A stretch of 64,000 nucleotides of DNA, from contig CAWFLT010000021.1 in NCBI GenBank assembly GCA_963816795.1, positions 115,708 through 179,707 of the forward strand. Reading direction: 5' to 3'. The notes below the pieces were generated by a model. That model saw only the letters and a program-made list of their open reading frames with translations, had not been told where the DNA came from and did no database searches. Shown piece after piece: positions 10,682 to 21,406 of this stretch. The stretch's first letter is position 1. Each line of letters begins with the position of its first letter. A program made the translations under genes and the position numbers. The stretch comes from CAWFLT01 sp963816795. GTDB lineage: Bacteria; Acidobacteriota; Vicinamibacteria; Vicinamibacterales; SCN-69-37.

Positions 10682-11797
10682 GCGGCTCGGGAGCACGGTT
10701 CTGCGCGCGCTCGTTCTCTGTGCTGATCATCCTCGCGGCCGAGTTCGCCGTGCTCGAAGCCGGCCTTCGCGTCCACGGCGGCATCGGACGCCTCGCCGGC
10801 GTTCCAGTCGCTGTTCATGGACGATCCCGCGGTCGGCCACCGGCTGCGGCCGAACGCGCGCGCCCGGTACACGACGGTCGAGTTCACGACCGACCTCGCG
10901 ATCAACGCGCAGGGCGTGCGCGACGACGAGCCGATCGGCCCGAAGGCCGCCGGACGAGCGCCGCATCGTCGTGCTCGGCGACTCGCTCGTGCTGTCGGTG
11001 CAGGTGCCGCTCGCCGAGACGTTCTGCAAGCGGCTCGAAGCGCGGCTGAACGCGCGCCGGCGACGGCCGGCGCTGGCGCGTGATCAACGGCGGCGTGCAG
11101 GGCTACGGCCCGGTGCAGGAGTGGTTCTTCTTCGACCACATCGCCGCGGCGTTTCCAGCCGGACATCGTGCTGCATCGTGGCGTTCGTCGGCAACGACGC
11201 GATCGAGGCGCACGACACCGAGCATGGCTGACGGCGGGCCGCCGGTGCGGCGGCACGAGCCGCGATCGTCGAGCGCGGCTGCGGCGCATCGTGCGCGTCG
11301 AGCGTCGTGCTGCAGCTCGTGCGCCTGCGCTGGGATCAACTGCGCGGCCGGCTCGTCGACCGGCACGCCGGAGCGGCCGCTGGCGAGCTACCTCGCCGAC
11401 GCCGCCGCCGGAAGTGGCGCAGGGCCTCGACGTGGCGCGCCAGGCGTTCGGCGATCGCCGATCGCGCGCGCGCCGCCGGCGCGCAGCACCGCGCATCGTG
11501 CTGATGCCGGCGCGCTTCCAGACCGACGACGCCGACTTCGGACGGCTGGCGGCGATCGTCCGGCAGGCCGGCGGCACGCTCGTTCGCAACGCGGCGACCG
11601 AGCGCTTCGCGGCAGGCGCTCGCGCCGCTGGGCGTGCCGATGCTCGATCTGCAGCCGGTCCTCGCGCGCCAGCCCGATCGCGATCGGAGCTGTTCTTCCA
11701 GCGCAACGTGCACTCTCACGCCGCGCGGCCACGACGTCGTCGCGGCGCGCTCTTCGAGTTCCTCGAGACGAGCGGCCTGGCGGCGGCTGCTCGCTGA
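10665..11797 (+). CDS. SGNH/GDSL hydrolase-family protein, membrane anchored
   Basis: The proposed start TTG at 10665 overlaps the PilT-type gene by 17 bases. The protein (about 375 residues when stitched) has an N-terminal membrane anchor (VLRALVLCALIILAAEFAVLEAGL), then RRIVVLGDSLVLSVQVPL (GDSL block I), GVQGYGPVQE, IVAFVGNDAIE (block III-like GND) and NVHLTPRGHDVVA (block V His). These are features of SGNH esterase/acetyltransferase partners. The gene ends one base into the MBOAT start (TGATG), so the two are coupled. In such pairs the MBOAT protein moves acyl groups across the membrane and the SGNH protein transfers or removes them. Five or more indels interrupt it. Confidence 0.75.
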
Positions 11798-13236
11798 TGG
11801 TCTTCACGTCGCTCCACTTCGTCGCGTTCTTCGTCGTCGTCTACGCGCTCTATCGCGTGCTGCCGCATCGCGCGCAGAACTGGATGCTGCTCGCCGCGAG
11901 CTACTACTTCTACGCATCGTGGGACTGGCGCTTTCTCAGCCTGCTCATCGGATCGACGGTCGTCGATTTCTCGTCGGGCGGTATCTCGGCCGCGAACCGC
12001 AGGGCCGCGGCGGCGCCGCGCCGCGCTCATCGCTGAGCCTCGTCTTCAACCTCGGGCATGCTCGGGTTCTTCAAGTATTTCAATTTCTTCGAGGACGAGC
12101 CTGCGTCGCGTCTTCGGCTGCGCTCGGCTGGCACGCTCGATCCGGTCACGCTCAACGTGATTCTGCCGATCGGCATCTCGTTCTACACGTTCATGACGAT
12201 CAGCTACGTCATCGACGTCTATCGCCGCGAGATCCCGCCGACGCCGAACTTCGCTCGACTTCGCGCTGTTCGTCGCGTACTTCCCGCATCTGGTCGCCGG
12301 CCCGATTCTGCGCGCGTCGCTGCTGCTGCCGCAGATCGCGCGGCCGCGGACGATCACGCGCGAGCAGATCGTCCGAGGGGCTGTGGCTGATCGGCTGGGG
12401 CTGCTTCCAGAAGATGTTCGTCGCCGACAATCTGGCGCCGCTCGTCGACACCGTCTTCGGTCCGTCGGCGACCCCGTCCGGCGCTCGACGTGCTCGTCGC
12501 CACTGTCGCGTTCGCGTTCCAGATCTACGGCGACTTCGCCGGCTACTCGAACATCGCGCGCGGCGTCTCGAAGCTGATGGGCATCGAGCTCAACGTCAAT
12601 TTCCTGTTCCCGTACTTCGTCACGTCTCCGCAGGCGTTCTGGCGCAACTGGCACATCAGCCTGTCCACCTGGCTGCGCGACTACCTCTACATTCCGCTCG
12701 GCGGCAACCGCGGCTCGGCTGCCGAGACCAATCGCAATCTGATGATCACGATGACGCTCGGCGGCCTCTGGCACGGCGCCGCGTGGACGTTCGTGATCTG
12801 GGGGCTCTATCAGGGCGTGGTTCTGGTGCTGGCGCGCGCCCTGATGCGGAGCTGGGCGGCGGCGCGGCCGAGATCGTCGTCGCGCCGGCGTGACGGCCGC
12901 GCGTGTCGCGCTCGGCGTGCTCATGTTCCAGGTGACGTGCTACGGCTGGCTGATCTTCCGAGCGGAATCAGTCGATCAGGTCGGGCACTTCACCCGATTG
13001 TTGTTCACCGATCTGGTGCCGTCGGCGTCGACGGTCTCCTCGCTGCTCATGCCGATGCTGCAGGTCGTGGTCGCCGCTTCTGACCGTCCACGTCTATCAG
13101 GCCGCCAAGGGCTCCGAGGCCGCGCCGCTGCAACTGCCGCCGCGTGCTGCGCTACGCGCTCTACGGCGCGGTGTTCTACTTCGTGCTGCTCTTCGGCGAT
13201 TTCGACGGCGCGCAGTTCATCTACTTCCAGTTCTGA
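11797..13236 (+). CDS. MBOAT family O-acyltransferase (AlgI-like)
   Basis: Integral membrane acyltransferase of about 475 residues: MVFTSLHFVAFFVVVYALYR, WMLLAASYYFYASWDW, LPIGISFYTFMTISYVIDVYR, YFPHLVAGPILRA, FQIYGDFAGYSNIARG, SPQAFWRNWHISLSTWLRDY, YIPLGGNR and the catalytic region TLGGLWHGAAWTFVIWG with the conserved His. All are hallmarks of the AlgI/DltB/PatA-type MBOAT group, which transfers acetyl groups to exopolysaccharide or peptidoglycan. Coupling to the upstream SGNH gene supports a cell-envelope polymer acetylation role; the polymer is unknown. Frame changes occur near 11970, 12045, 12255, 12375, 12480, 12880 and 13080, but the order of motifs is complete to the stop at 13234-13236. 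Confidence 0.85.
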
Positions 13237-13262
13237 GTTCGCCGTCGAGTTCGTCGTTCCTG

Positions 13263-13764
13263 TCATTCTGCGCGTTGCCTGACGTCCTTGGCAATCTGCG
13301 CCCGTCGAGACGATCCGAGCAATCGATTTCGAAGACGAGCATGCCCTTCGGGCTGGCGAGTCCGGGAATCGGTGCATCGTAGGCGAGCTTGCCGGGAATC
13401 CAGAAACGGCGCTTCTCGCCGACGACCATGAGCTGCAGGCCCTCGGTCCAGCCCGGGATGACCTGGTCGAGCGGGAATTCGACGGGCTGCCCGCACGTGA
13501 TACGAGCTGTCGAACTCTTGCCGTCGGTCGTCCAGCCCGTGTAGTGGACGCGCACGGTCGAGCGCGGTCCGGGTCTGATCCTGCCGAGGCCGACGCGCAG
13601 GACTTTCGACGCGAGACCAGACGGCGTGACGATCGCGTCGGCCGGCGGCGCGGCGACGTCGGGCGGCGCCGTGCCCTTGGTGCTCGTCCTTCAGCGTGCA
13701 GGCCGAGCGAGCGCGGCCAGAAGCACGACACGAGCCACAGGCGAGGCGAACGAGCCAGCATCAT
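13263..13764 (-). CDS. FKBP-type peptidyl-prolyl isomerase, probable lipoprotein
   Basis: From ATG 13764 the stitched protein has a hydrophobic start (LARSPRLWLVSCF, then LAALAACTL, a plausible lipobox Cys), a short Pro/Ala linker, and an FKBP domain: VRVHYTGWTTDGK, QPVEFPLDQVIPGWTEGLQLMVVGEKRRFWIPGKLAYD and SPKGMLVFEIDLL. FKBPs catalyse proline isomerisation. The domain is single and the protein about 165 residues. Frame changes occur near 13335, 13505, 13560 and 13690. It is convergent with the MBOAT gene and divergent from the hydrolase. A Thr/Val substitution pattern around the active site cannot be judged because of the indels. Confidence 0.8.
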
Positions 13765-13875
13765 GCGCAGATCATCGCATGGGCGGCCGCGGTCGCAGGC
13801 GTGCGACTCGCAGGTCGCCAACCCGCCTCCATCGGCTCGGCGCCGCAACGCGCCAACTGCCGCTACAATCCAGGC

Positions 13876-14703
13876 GTGATCTCGAAGATCGCGAACCTGC
13901 CCGAGCGATCCGTGCGCTACTTCGACGGCGGATCCGGTCGCGCCGTCGTGTGGCTCCACGCGTTTCCGCTGAGCGCGGAGCAGTGGCTGCCGCAGTTCGC
14001 GAAGGTGCCGCCGGGCTGGCGGTTCATCGCGCCGGACCTGCGCGGCTTTGGCGGTGCGCGGTTCGGCTGATGCCCCCGGCCTTGGCCCCATCACGATGGA
14101 TGACTACGCCGCCGACGTGCTCGCGCTGATGGCGCACCTGGAGATCGAGGATGCGGTGATCGCGGATCGTCGATCGGCGGCTATGTCGCGTTCGCGATCT
14201 TCAGGCGGGCACCGCAGCGCGTGGCCGGGCTGGTGCTCGTCGACACGCGCGCCGGCGCCGACAGCGACGAGGCGAAAGCCAATCGTCAGCGACTGCTCGA
14301 TCTCGCTCGCGCGCGACGGCGTCCCCGGCGTCGCGCGCGACATGCTGCCGAAGCTGCTCGGCGAAACGACGCGCCGCGAGCAGCCGGATCTGGTCGAGGC
14401 GCTTGGCCGGCTGATCGAGGCGAACTCCACCGAGGCCATCGTCGCGGCGATCGGCGCGCTCAGAGATCGGCCCGACTCGCCGCCGCTGTTGGCGACGATC
14501 CAGTGCCCGACGGTGATCGTCGCCGGCGACGAAGACGCCGCGATTCCCGTCCAGCGAAGCCGCGGCCATGCACGCCGCGATCCCTCAGTTCGACACTGTT
14601 CGTGCTGCCGAAGATCGGGCACTTGCCGAACGTGGAGGGGACGGGCCTGTTTTCCACAGTTTTGCCCATGTGGGGGACAGGCCTCGAGGCCTGGCACCGA
14701 TAA
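13876..14703 (+). CDS. Alpha/beta hydrolase with repeat-derived C-terminus
   Basis: Starts at GTG 13876: VISKIANLPERSVRYFDGGSG, VVWLHAFPLSAEQW (HAFP oxyanion region), FIAPDLRGFGG, MDDYAADVLALM, then a nucleophile elbow SSIGGYVAFAIF (frame change near 14165), VLVDTRAGAD, VIVAGDEDAAIP (acid) and LPKIGHLPNVE (catalytic His). All catalytic elements are present, so it is a serine hydrolase of unknown substrate. After NVE the coding sequence enters a 98-bp inverted repeat (14637-14734), which supplies the last 20 residues and the stop TAA 14701-14703. The normal final helix of this fold is therefore missing or replaced. Confidence 0.8.
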
Positions 14704-14734
14704 GGGCAAAACTGTGGAAAACAGGCCCGTCCCC
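14637..14734. repeat. Large inverted repeat, GACGGGCCTGTTTTCCAC family
   Basis: Left arm 14637-14667 and right arm 14704-14734 are perfect 31-bp reverse complements containing GACGGGCCTGTTTTCCAC and AGTTTTGCCC. The 36-base centre contains a second small dyad (aggcctcgaggcct). A sister element is at 29978-30094. It sits exactly between the hydrolase catalytic His region and the SDR start codon at 14736. REP-like in structure. Confidence 0.9.
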
Positions 14735-14735
14735 T

Positions 14736-15516
14736 ATGCAGCTGCAGCTCACTGACAAAGTCGCGATCATCACGGGCTCGAGCAAGGGCCTGGGGCTGGC
14801 CTCGGCGCGCGCGCTGGCCGCCGAGGGCTGCCGCGTCGCCATCTGCGCGCGCGGCGCCGACGCGCTGAACAGCGCGGCGGCGGCGCTGGAACGAGCGCCG
14901 GCCGCGCCGGCGCGCGTCCTCGCCGTCGCGGCCGACGTCTCGACGCCGGACGGCGCCGGCGCCGTCGTCGACGCGCCATCGGCGCGTTCGGCCGCCTCGA
15001 CATCCTCGTCAACAACGTCGGCAAGGCCGGCGGCGGCGACATCGTCTCGACGCCCGACGCCGAGTGGCAGAGCGCGCTCGATCAGACGCTGTTTCCCGCG
15101 ATTCGCATGTCGCGCCTCGCCGTGCCGCACATGCGCCGCGCCGGCGGCGGCGTCGATCGTGATGATCGCGTCGATCTGGGGCCGCGAGTCCGGCGGCCGC
15201 ATGACCTACAACGCCGTGAAGGCCGCCGAGATCAGCCTCGCGAAGGCGATGGCGCAGCAGCTCGCGAAGGACAACATCCGCGTCAACAGCGTCGCGCCGG
15301 GCTCGATCCTGTTCGAGGGCGGCACCTGGTGGAAGCGCCAGCAGGAAGATCCGGAGGGCATCGCCGAGTTCATCCGCCGCGAGCTGCCGTTCGGCCGCTT
15401 CGGCACGCGCCGAAGAAGTCGGCGACGTCGTCGCGTTCCTCGCGTCGCCGCGCGCGAGCTGGATCACCGGCGCGTGCATCACCGTCGACGGCGGCCAGTC
15501 GCGCTCGAACATCTGA
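14736..15516 (+). CDS. Short-chain dehydrogenase/reductase
   Basis: Classical SDR of about 260 residues: VAIITGSSKGLGLASARAL (cofactor-binding TGxxxGxG), FGRLDILVNNVGKAGGGD, MIASIWGRESGG and the catalytic YNAVKAAEISLAKAMAQ (Tyr-x3-Lys), then IRVNSVAPGSILFEGGTW and ITGACITVDGGQS. This fits a NAD(P)H-dependent 3-oxoacyl-ACP reductase-like oxidoreductase; the substrate is unknown. The ATG follows the right arm of an inverted repeat by one base and has no visible Shine-Dalgarno sequence. Frame changes occur near 14975, 15150 and 15405. Confidence 0.85.
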
Positions 15517-15595
15517 CCGGCGAGTCAGACTTCGAACTCGAGCTGACCTCGAACTTCTGGCTTCTGACTTCGCACTTGTCATAGTCTCTCGACCC

Positions 15596-16980
15596 ATGGC
15601 CGACGCCATCCAGCATCTCGCCGACCTGCTGTTCATGCCGTACGTCGTCGGCGTGCTGCTCGGCGACCGGCCTGTTCCTGACGCTGCGGTTCGGCGTCGT
15701 GCAGTTGCGCCGCTTGCCGGAGGCGTTCCGCGCGATGGTCGCGCAGCAGTCGAAGGGCGCGACGGCGGCGTGCTGTCGCCGTTCCAGGCGTTCATGACGG
15801 CGCTCGGCGCGTCGATCGGCACCGGCAACATCGCCGGCGTCGCGACGGCGATCATCTCCGGCGGTCCGGGCGCGCTGTTCTGGATCTGGGTCTACGGCTT
15901 CGTCGCGACGGCGATCAAGTTCTCCGAGGCCGTGCTCGGCGTGCAGTTCCGCGCAGACGACGGGCGACGCACGTCCAGTCCGGGCCGATGTACTACCTGC
16001 GCGACGGCCTGAAGTCGCCGGCGCTCGCCTGGATCTACGCGCTCGTCGCCGGCGTCGCGGCGCTGACGACGACGCCGTTCACGCAGCCGAATTCGATCGC
16101 GATCGCGGTCAACCACGTCGTGCCGTCGGGCACGTCGACGCTGCCGCTCATCGGCGACGGTCAGCCGCACGGCGCTGATCACCGGCCTGATCGTCGCGGT
16201 GCTGACGTGGGCCGTGATCATCGGCGGCATCAAGTCGATCGGCCGCGCGGCGGAGAAGCTCGCGCCGCTCAAGGTCGGCCTGTATCTCATCGGCGGCCTC
16301 ATCGTCATCGTCACGTTCGCCGACCGGCTGCCGCACGTGTTCTCGATGGTCTTCCGCGAGGCGCTCGACGATGCAGTCGGCGATGGGCTTCGGCGATCTT
16401 CATCGCGATGCGCTACGGCATCGCGCGCGGCATCTACGCGAACGAAGCCGGCTACGGCACGGCCGCGGTCGCGTACGGCACGGCGAAGACCGTCGAATCC
16501 GACGCAGCAGGGCCTGCAGGCGGTGATGGAAGTGTTCATCGTCTCGTTCGTCACGGCGACGATCAGCGCGATGACGATTCTCGTGAGCGGCATCGCCGAG
16601 ACGTCGATCGCCGCGCGGCAGGCCGGTCGCGCGCGTTCGTGACGAGCACGGCCGCCGTGGCGACCGCGTTCAACGCTGGCGATGCCCGACCGTCGGCGGC
16701 TGGATCGTCGCGTTCTGCGCGTTCCTCTTCGGCTACACGACGCTCATCGGCTGGGCGTACTACGGCGAGCAGTTTCTCGAATACATCCTCGGCCGCAGCG
16801 TCACGCTGCCGTATCGCTGGATCTACTGCCTGCTGATTCCGTTCGGCGCCGTCCTCCGCCCGGAGCGTCGTCTGGGCCTGGGGCGACCTGATGAACGCGC
16901 TGCAGGTCTTTCCGAACCTCATCGGCCTGATCGGCCTGAGCGGCGTCGCCGCCGCCTACGCGCGCGGCGCGCCGACCTGA
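15596..16980 (+). CDS. Alanine/glycine:cation symporter (AgcS family)
   Basis: Sodium-coupled amino-acid symporter, about 460 residues when stitched: FQAFMTALGASIGTGNIAGVATAI, the hallmark of the family, then GPGALFWIWVYGFVATAIKF, GPMYYLRDGL, ITGLIVAVLTWAVIIGGIKSIGR, FIAMRYGIARGIYANEAGYGTA and the late segment FGYTTLIGWAYYGEQ. Around ten transmembrane segments are recognisable. The ATG 15596 follows a tract with repeated aacttctggctt words (15549-15580). Frame changes occur near 15665, 15765, 15960, 16170, 16385, 16510 and 16690. The likely role is uptake of alanine or glycine with Na+ or H+. Confidence 0.87.
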
Positions 16981-17065
16981 GCCGCGCGCAGTCGACGCGC
17001 TGTCTGCGCTGAACGGTCGTTTCGCCACTTGATCGCCTGCCGCCGGAGCGGTACGATCCGCGGCA

Positions 17066-19649
17066 ATGGCTTCGCTGCCTGCGCCGTCGCCGGACAAGGA
17101 TCAGTCGCTTCAGGCGGCGCTGCCGCATGCTCGCGGATACGATGGCCGTCATGGCCGCGGCCGGCGCTTCCGCGCGGACGCAGGACCAGTCGCTCGTCGG
17201 CGGCGCCTCGCGCCGATGCTCGCGGCGTCCGAGGCCCGGACGACCCGCACGTCACCGCGGTCCGGCGCCTCGCGCCGGCCGAGGCGCGACTACGCGCCGT
17301 TTCCCGGCGCGCATCGACGCGCGGCTCGTGCAGGCGCTGCGCGCGCGCGGCATCGAGCAGCTCTACACGCATCAGGCCGAGGCGATCGCCCACGCGCTCG
17401 GCCGGCCGCAACGTCGTCATCGTCACGCCGACGGCGTCGGGCAAGACGCTCTGCTACAACGCGCCGGTCCTCCAGAGCATCCTGGCGGACCCGTCGACGC
17501 GCGCGCTGTATCTGTTTCCGACCAAGGCGCTCGCGCAGGATCAGCTCGCCGAGCTGCATCAGATGGCGGAGCTCGTCGGCGCCGAGGGCGGCGGCGACAT
17601 CGGCGTGTTCACCTACGACGGCGACACGCCGCAGGACGCGCGGCGCGCGATTCGCGGCCGCGCGCACGTCGTGCTGAGCAATCCCGGACATGGTGCACTC
17701 CGGCATCCTGCCGCACCATCCGCGCTGGGCGAAGCTCTTCGAGAACCTGAAGTTCGTCGTCATCGACGAGCTGCACGCGTATCGCGGCGTGTTCGGCAGC
17801 CATCTCGGCGAACATCCTGCGGCGGCTGCAGCGCGTCTGCCGGCACTACGGATCGGATCCGACGTTCATCTGCTCGTCGGCGACGATCGCCAATCCGCGC
17901 GAGCTGGCCGAGCGGCTGACCGGCGCGCCGTTCGAGCTCGTGGACAAGAGCGGCGCGCCGCGCGGCGAGAAGTTCTTTCTCTTCGTCAATCCGCCGGTCG
18001 TCAACGCGCAGCTCGGCATCCGGCGGTCGTATCTGGCCGAAACGCGCCGCGTCGCGATCGAGTTCCTGAAGCGCGGCCTGCAGCTGATCGTGTTCGCGCA
18101 GAGCCGGCTGTCGACCGAGATCCTCACGACCTACCTGAAGGACGCGTTCCCGGGGCCGCCCGGCGCGGCCGGACGTGATTCGCGGCTATCGCGGCGGCTA
18201 TCTGCCGCTGCGCCGCCGCGAGATCGAGCGCGGCCTGCGCGAGCGGCGACGTGCGCTGCGTCGTCTCGACCAACGCGCTCGAGCTCGGCATCGACATCGG
18301 CGCGCTCGACGTCGCGGTGATGGCGGGCTATCCCGGGCACGATTGCCGGCGACGTGGCAGCGCGCCGGCCGCGCCGGCCGCCGCAGCGGGCCGATCGGCG
18401 GCGGTGCTCGTCGCCTCGAGCGCGCCGATCGATCAGTTCGTCGTCCGCAATCCCGACTACTTCTTCGACGCGTCGCCCGAGCACGCGCTCGTCAATCCCG
18501 ACAACCTGCACATCCTGCTCGATCACGTGAAGTGCGCGGCGTTCGAGCTGCCGTTCACGGCCGACGAGACAGTTCGGCGACGATCAACGTGCAGGAGATT
18601 CTGCGGTGCTGGCGGAGGAAGGCTTCGTCCACCTCGTCGACGGCCAGTGGCAGTGGACGCAGGAGTCGTATCCGGCCGACGCCGTGAGCCTGCGGTCGGT
18701 GACGTCGGACAACTTCGTCGTCGTCGACATGACGCGCGGCGAGCGCGTGATCGGCGAGACCGACTTCACGAGCGGTCCGTCGACGCTGCACGAGAAGGCG
18801 ATCTACATCGTCGAAGGCCAGCTCTTTCAGGTCGAGCGGTTCGACTTCGACAACCGCAAGGCGTTCGTGCGCGAGGTCGAGTGCGACTACTACACCGACG
18901 CGATCACGTACACGAAGGTGACGATCCTCGAGACGTTCGCGGGCAGCGGGTCATCCGGCGCGGGACCGTCGACGGACGATGTGGCGGCGCTCGCGGCGGG
19001 CATCGAAGCAGGATCCAGGCGCCAGGCACCAGGGCCCACGAGCCACCGAGCCGCTGCACCGTTGGCCCTGGGCCCTGGGCCGTCGGCCTCCCACGGCGAA
19101 GTGCACGTCGTCTCGCGCGTCGTCGGCTTCAAGAAGATCAAGTTCTACACGAACGAGAACGTCGGATCGGGCGAGCTGGATCTGCCCGAGCAGCAGATGC
19201 ACACGACGTCGTACTGGCTGACGATCCCGGCAGAGACTGATGGCGGCGCTGCCGTTCGGCACGGCCGATCGGCGCGACGGCGTGCTCGGCCTGGCGTACG
19301 CGATGCACAACGTCGCGCCGCTGCTGCTGATGTGCGACGGCCACGATCTCGGGCTGTCGATCGACGGCCTGTCGGTCGAAGGCGCGTCACGCCTCGGCGG
19401 CGCGAACCGCGCGTGGCGAGCGGCCGGAGCTGTCCGCCGCGCCGACGATCTTCATCTACGACAACTATCCGGGCGGCATCGGCTTCAGCGAGCCGCTCTT
19501 CGGCATGCACGACGCAGCTGCTCGCGCGGACGCGCGAGCTGATCGACGGCTGTCCGTGCGAGTCCGGATGTCCGTCCTGCGTCGGGCCCGAAGGCGCGAC
19601 CGGACCGCTCGCCAAGGCCGTCGCGCTCGCGCCTGCTGCGAGCTGCTGA
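17066..19649 (+). CDS. mrfA: DExH-box helicase with DUF1998-type C-terminus (MrfA/YprA-like)
   Basis: The stitched protein (about 840 residues) has LYTHQAEAIAHAL (Q-motif-like), Walker A TPTASGKTLCYN, LFPTKALAQDQL, VVLSNPDMVH, DELH box VVIDELHAYRG, motif III CSSATIANP, ALELGIDIG and motif VI QRAGRAGRRSG. Beyond the core come DPSTRAL-type spacers, YDNYPGGIGFSE and a four-Cys cluster CPCESGCPSC, which define the MrfA/YprA/Hrq1 group. In Bacillus MrfA works with exonuclease MrfB to repair mitomycin C damage independently of UvrABC. The gene directly downstream encodes an MrfB-like nuclease. Seven or more indels are present. Residues near 19008-19098 are an in-frame low-complexity insertion. The exact stop (19649 or some 25 bases later) is unclear. 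Confidence 0.85.
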
Positions 19650-19678
19650 CCGCGCCGCGCGGCGGCGGCCTGATCGCC

Positions 19679-21039
19679 ATGCGCGATCTCACGTCGCGCC
19701 TGCGCAGCATCGTCCGCCAGGATCACCGGGCATCGCCGCGCGCGTCGCGAGCTGACGTACGTGCCGGACCTGTCCGATCGCCGCGCGATCCGCGAGCAGG
19801 TCGCGCGGCGCGCTCGGCGGCACGGTCATCGGCCGCCAGGGCAGCGCGTGCATCGCGATCGATCGCGTCTGGGACGCCGACCACTTGCACGGCCGGCGGC
19901 GCCTGTCGAGCTATCGCGTCGGCGCCGACGCGCCGCTCGCGCTGTTCGATCGCGCGCGCCGGCAGCCATCGATGGCTGGGCCGACCGCGTCGTGTTCTTC
20001 GACATCGAGACGACGGGCCTCAGCGGCGGCGCCGGCACGCTCGCGTTTCTCGCCGGCTGCGGCTGGTTCGAGGACGGCGGGTTTCGCGTCCGGCAGTTCT
20101 TCCTGACCGGCCCGGCCGGCGAGCGCGCGATGCTCGAGGCGCTCGACGGCGATCTTCGACGACGCGACGCTGCTCGTGACCTTCAACGGCCGGACGTTCG
20201 ACGTGCCGTTGATGGAGACGCGCTGGGCGTTTCATCGCACCGCCGACGCCGACCGACGACCTGCCGCACTTCGACATGCTGCCGCCGGCGCGCCGGCTCT
20301 GGGGGCCGCAGTCTGCGTAGCGCGCCCGGTGCGGAGCCGAGCGTGGGCGGCGAAGACGACGCCGCGCGAGCTGCAGCCTGTCGGCGCTCGAGCGCTCCGT
20401 GCTCGGCTTCCATCGGCTCGGCGACGTGCCGGGCTTCGAGATTCCCGCGCGCTACTTTCACTTCCTGCGCACCGGCGACCCGTCGGTGATCGCGGGCGTG
20501 CTCGATCACAACCGTCACGATCTGCTGTCGCTGGCGGCGGTGATGTCGCACGCGTTGTGGCTGGCGCAGGAGGGACCCGACGCGTGCCGCGAGCCGCGCG
20601 AGCAGCTCGCGCTCGGCCGGCTCTACGAGCGCGCCGGCGACGCCGACCGCGCGCGGCGATGCGTACGAGCTGCGCGGCGTCAGCCGACGAGCCGCGACGT
20701 GCGCCGGCACGCGCTCGCGCGGCTGGCGGTGCTGCTCGTCGCGCCGGCGCGTTCGACGACGCGGCGGCGGCCTGGCAGGGCGTGCTGGATGGCCTGCGTC
20801 GATCGCGGCGCGGCGGCCACGCCGCTCGAGCGGCGCGCCGCGGAGGCGCTCGCGATCCATCACGAGCATCGCGCGCGCGATCTCCCGGCGGCGCAGCGCT
20901 ACGCCGAGTCGCTTCGCAGACGAGGCCTCCGGCCGGTTCCGGCAGGAAGTCGCCGCACCGGCTCGATCGGCTCGATCGCAAGCTCGAACAGAAGAAGGAT
21001 CGCGCGACGGTCAGCCTGAACTGGGACGCGGCGGACTGA
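19679..21039 (+). CDS. mrfB: DEDDh exonuclease with TPR-like C-terminus (MrfB/YprB-like)
   Basis: Starts at ATG 19679, 30 bases after the helicase. The ribonuclease-H-like domain has VVFFDIETTGLSGGAGTLAFLAGCGWFED (Asp and Glu of ExoI), LVTFNGRTFDVPLMETR (ExoII Asp) and DHNRHDLLSLAAVM (ExoIII His and Asp), so all four acidic positions and the DEDDh His are there. The C-terminal third (EQLALGRLYERAGDADRAR and following) is a helical TPR-like array. This is the domain order of Bacillus YprB/MrfB, a metal-dependent exonuclease in mitomycin C repair. About six indels, most in the TPR part. The final frame, and so the stop at 21039, is approximate. Confidence 0.82.
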
Positions 21040-21088
21040 CGGAGGCTCGACCGGCCTGACGAACCGCGGCCGCGCTCGCCGAACGCGC

Positions 21089-21370
21089 CTACGCGCTCGC
21101 GCCCGTCTTCTTCGCCTTGTCGGTCTTGGCGGCCTTGTTGGCCTTGGTCTGCGCCTTGCGCCCTTCGGCCGTCTGCGCGCCGAACCGCTTCGTGAACCGC
21201 TCGACGCGGCCTTCGGTGTCGATCAGCTTCTGGCGGCCCGTGAAGAACGGGTGGCACTCGTTGCAGATTTCGAGGTGCAGCTCGGGCTTCGTCGAGTGCG
21301 TCTTGAACGTGTTCCCGCACGCGCACCGCACTTCGACCTCGAAGTACTTCGGATGAATCCCGGGCTTCAC
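21089..21370 (-). CDS. rpmE: 50S ribosomal protein L31
   Basis: Start GTG at 21370, with AGGAG about eight bases upstream. It begins MKPGIHPKYFEVEV and carries four zinc-site cysteines (positions 16, 18, 36 and 39: RCACGN and ICNECHPFF), then FTGRQKLIDTEGRVERFTKRFG. This is the zinc-binding C+ form of L31 at the subunit interface. At 93 residues it is longer than the usual 66-80; the extra part is a Lys/Ala-rich tail. Its frame is intact, unlike its neighbours on the left, which suggests strong conservation or better local accuracy. The upstream region holds three GACTCC(C)GGAGTC palindromes. Confidence 0.95.
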   Translation of the reverse strand: MKPGIHPKYFEVEVRCACGNTFKTHSTKPELHLEICNECHPFFTGRQKLIDTEGRVERFTKRFGAQTAEGRKAQTKANKAAKTDKAKKTGASA

Positions 21371-21406
21371 TGTGAGCTCCTCGGTGACGTGAGGCAAAGG
21401 ATCAGT

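Noticed and set aside
14610..14703. The hydrolase C-terminal residues GTGLFSTVLPMWG as a real protein domain
   Set aside because: They are translated from one arm and the loop of a perfect 31-bp inverted repeat shared with 29978-30094, so they are repeat DNA read as protein.
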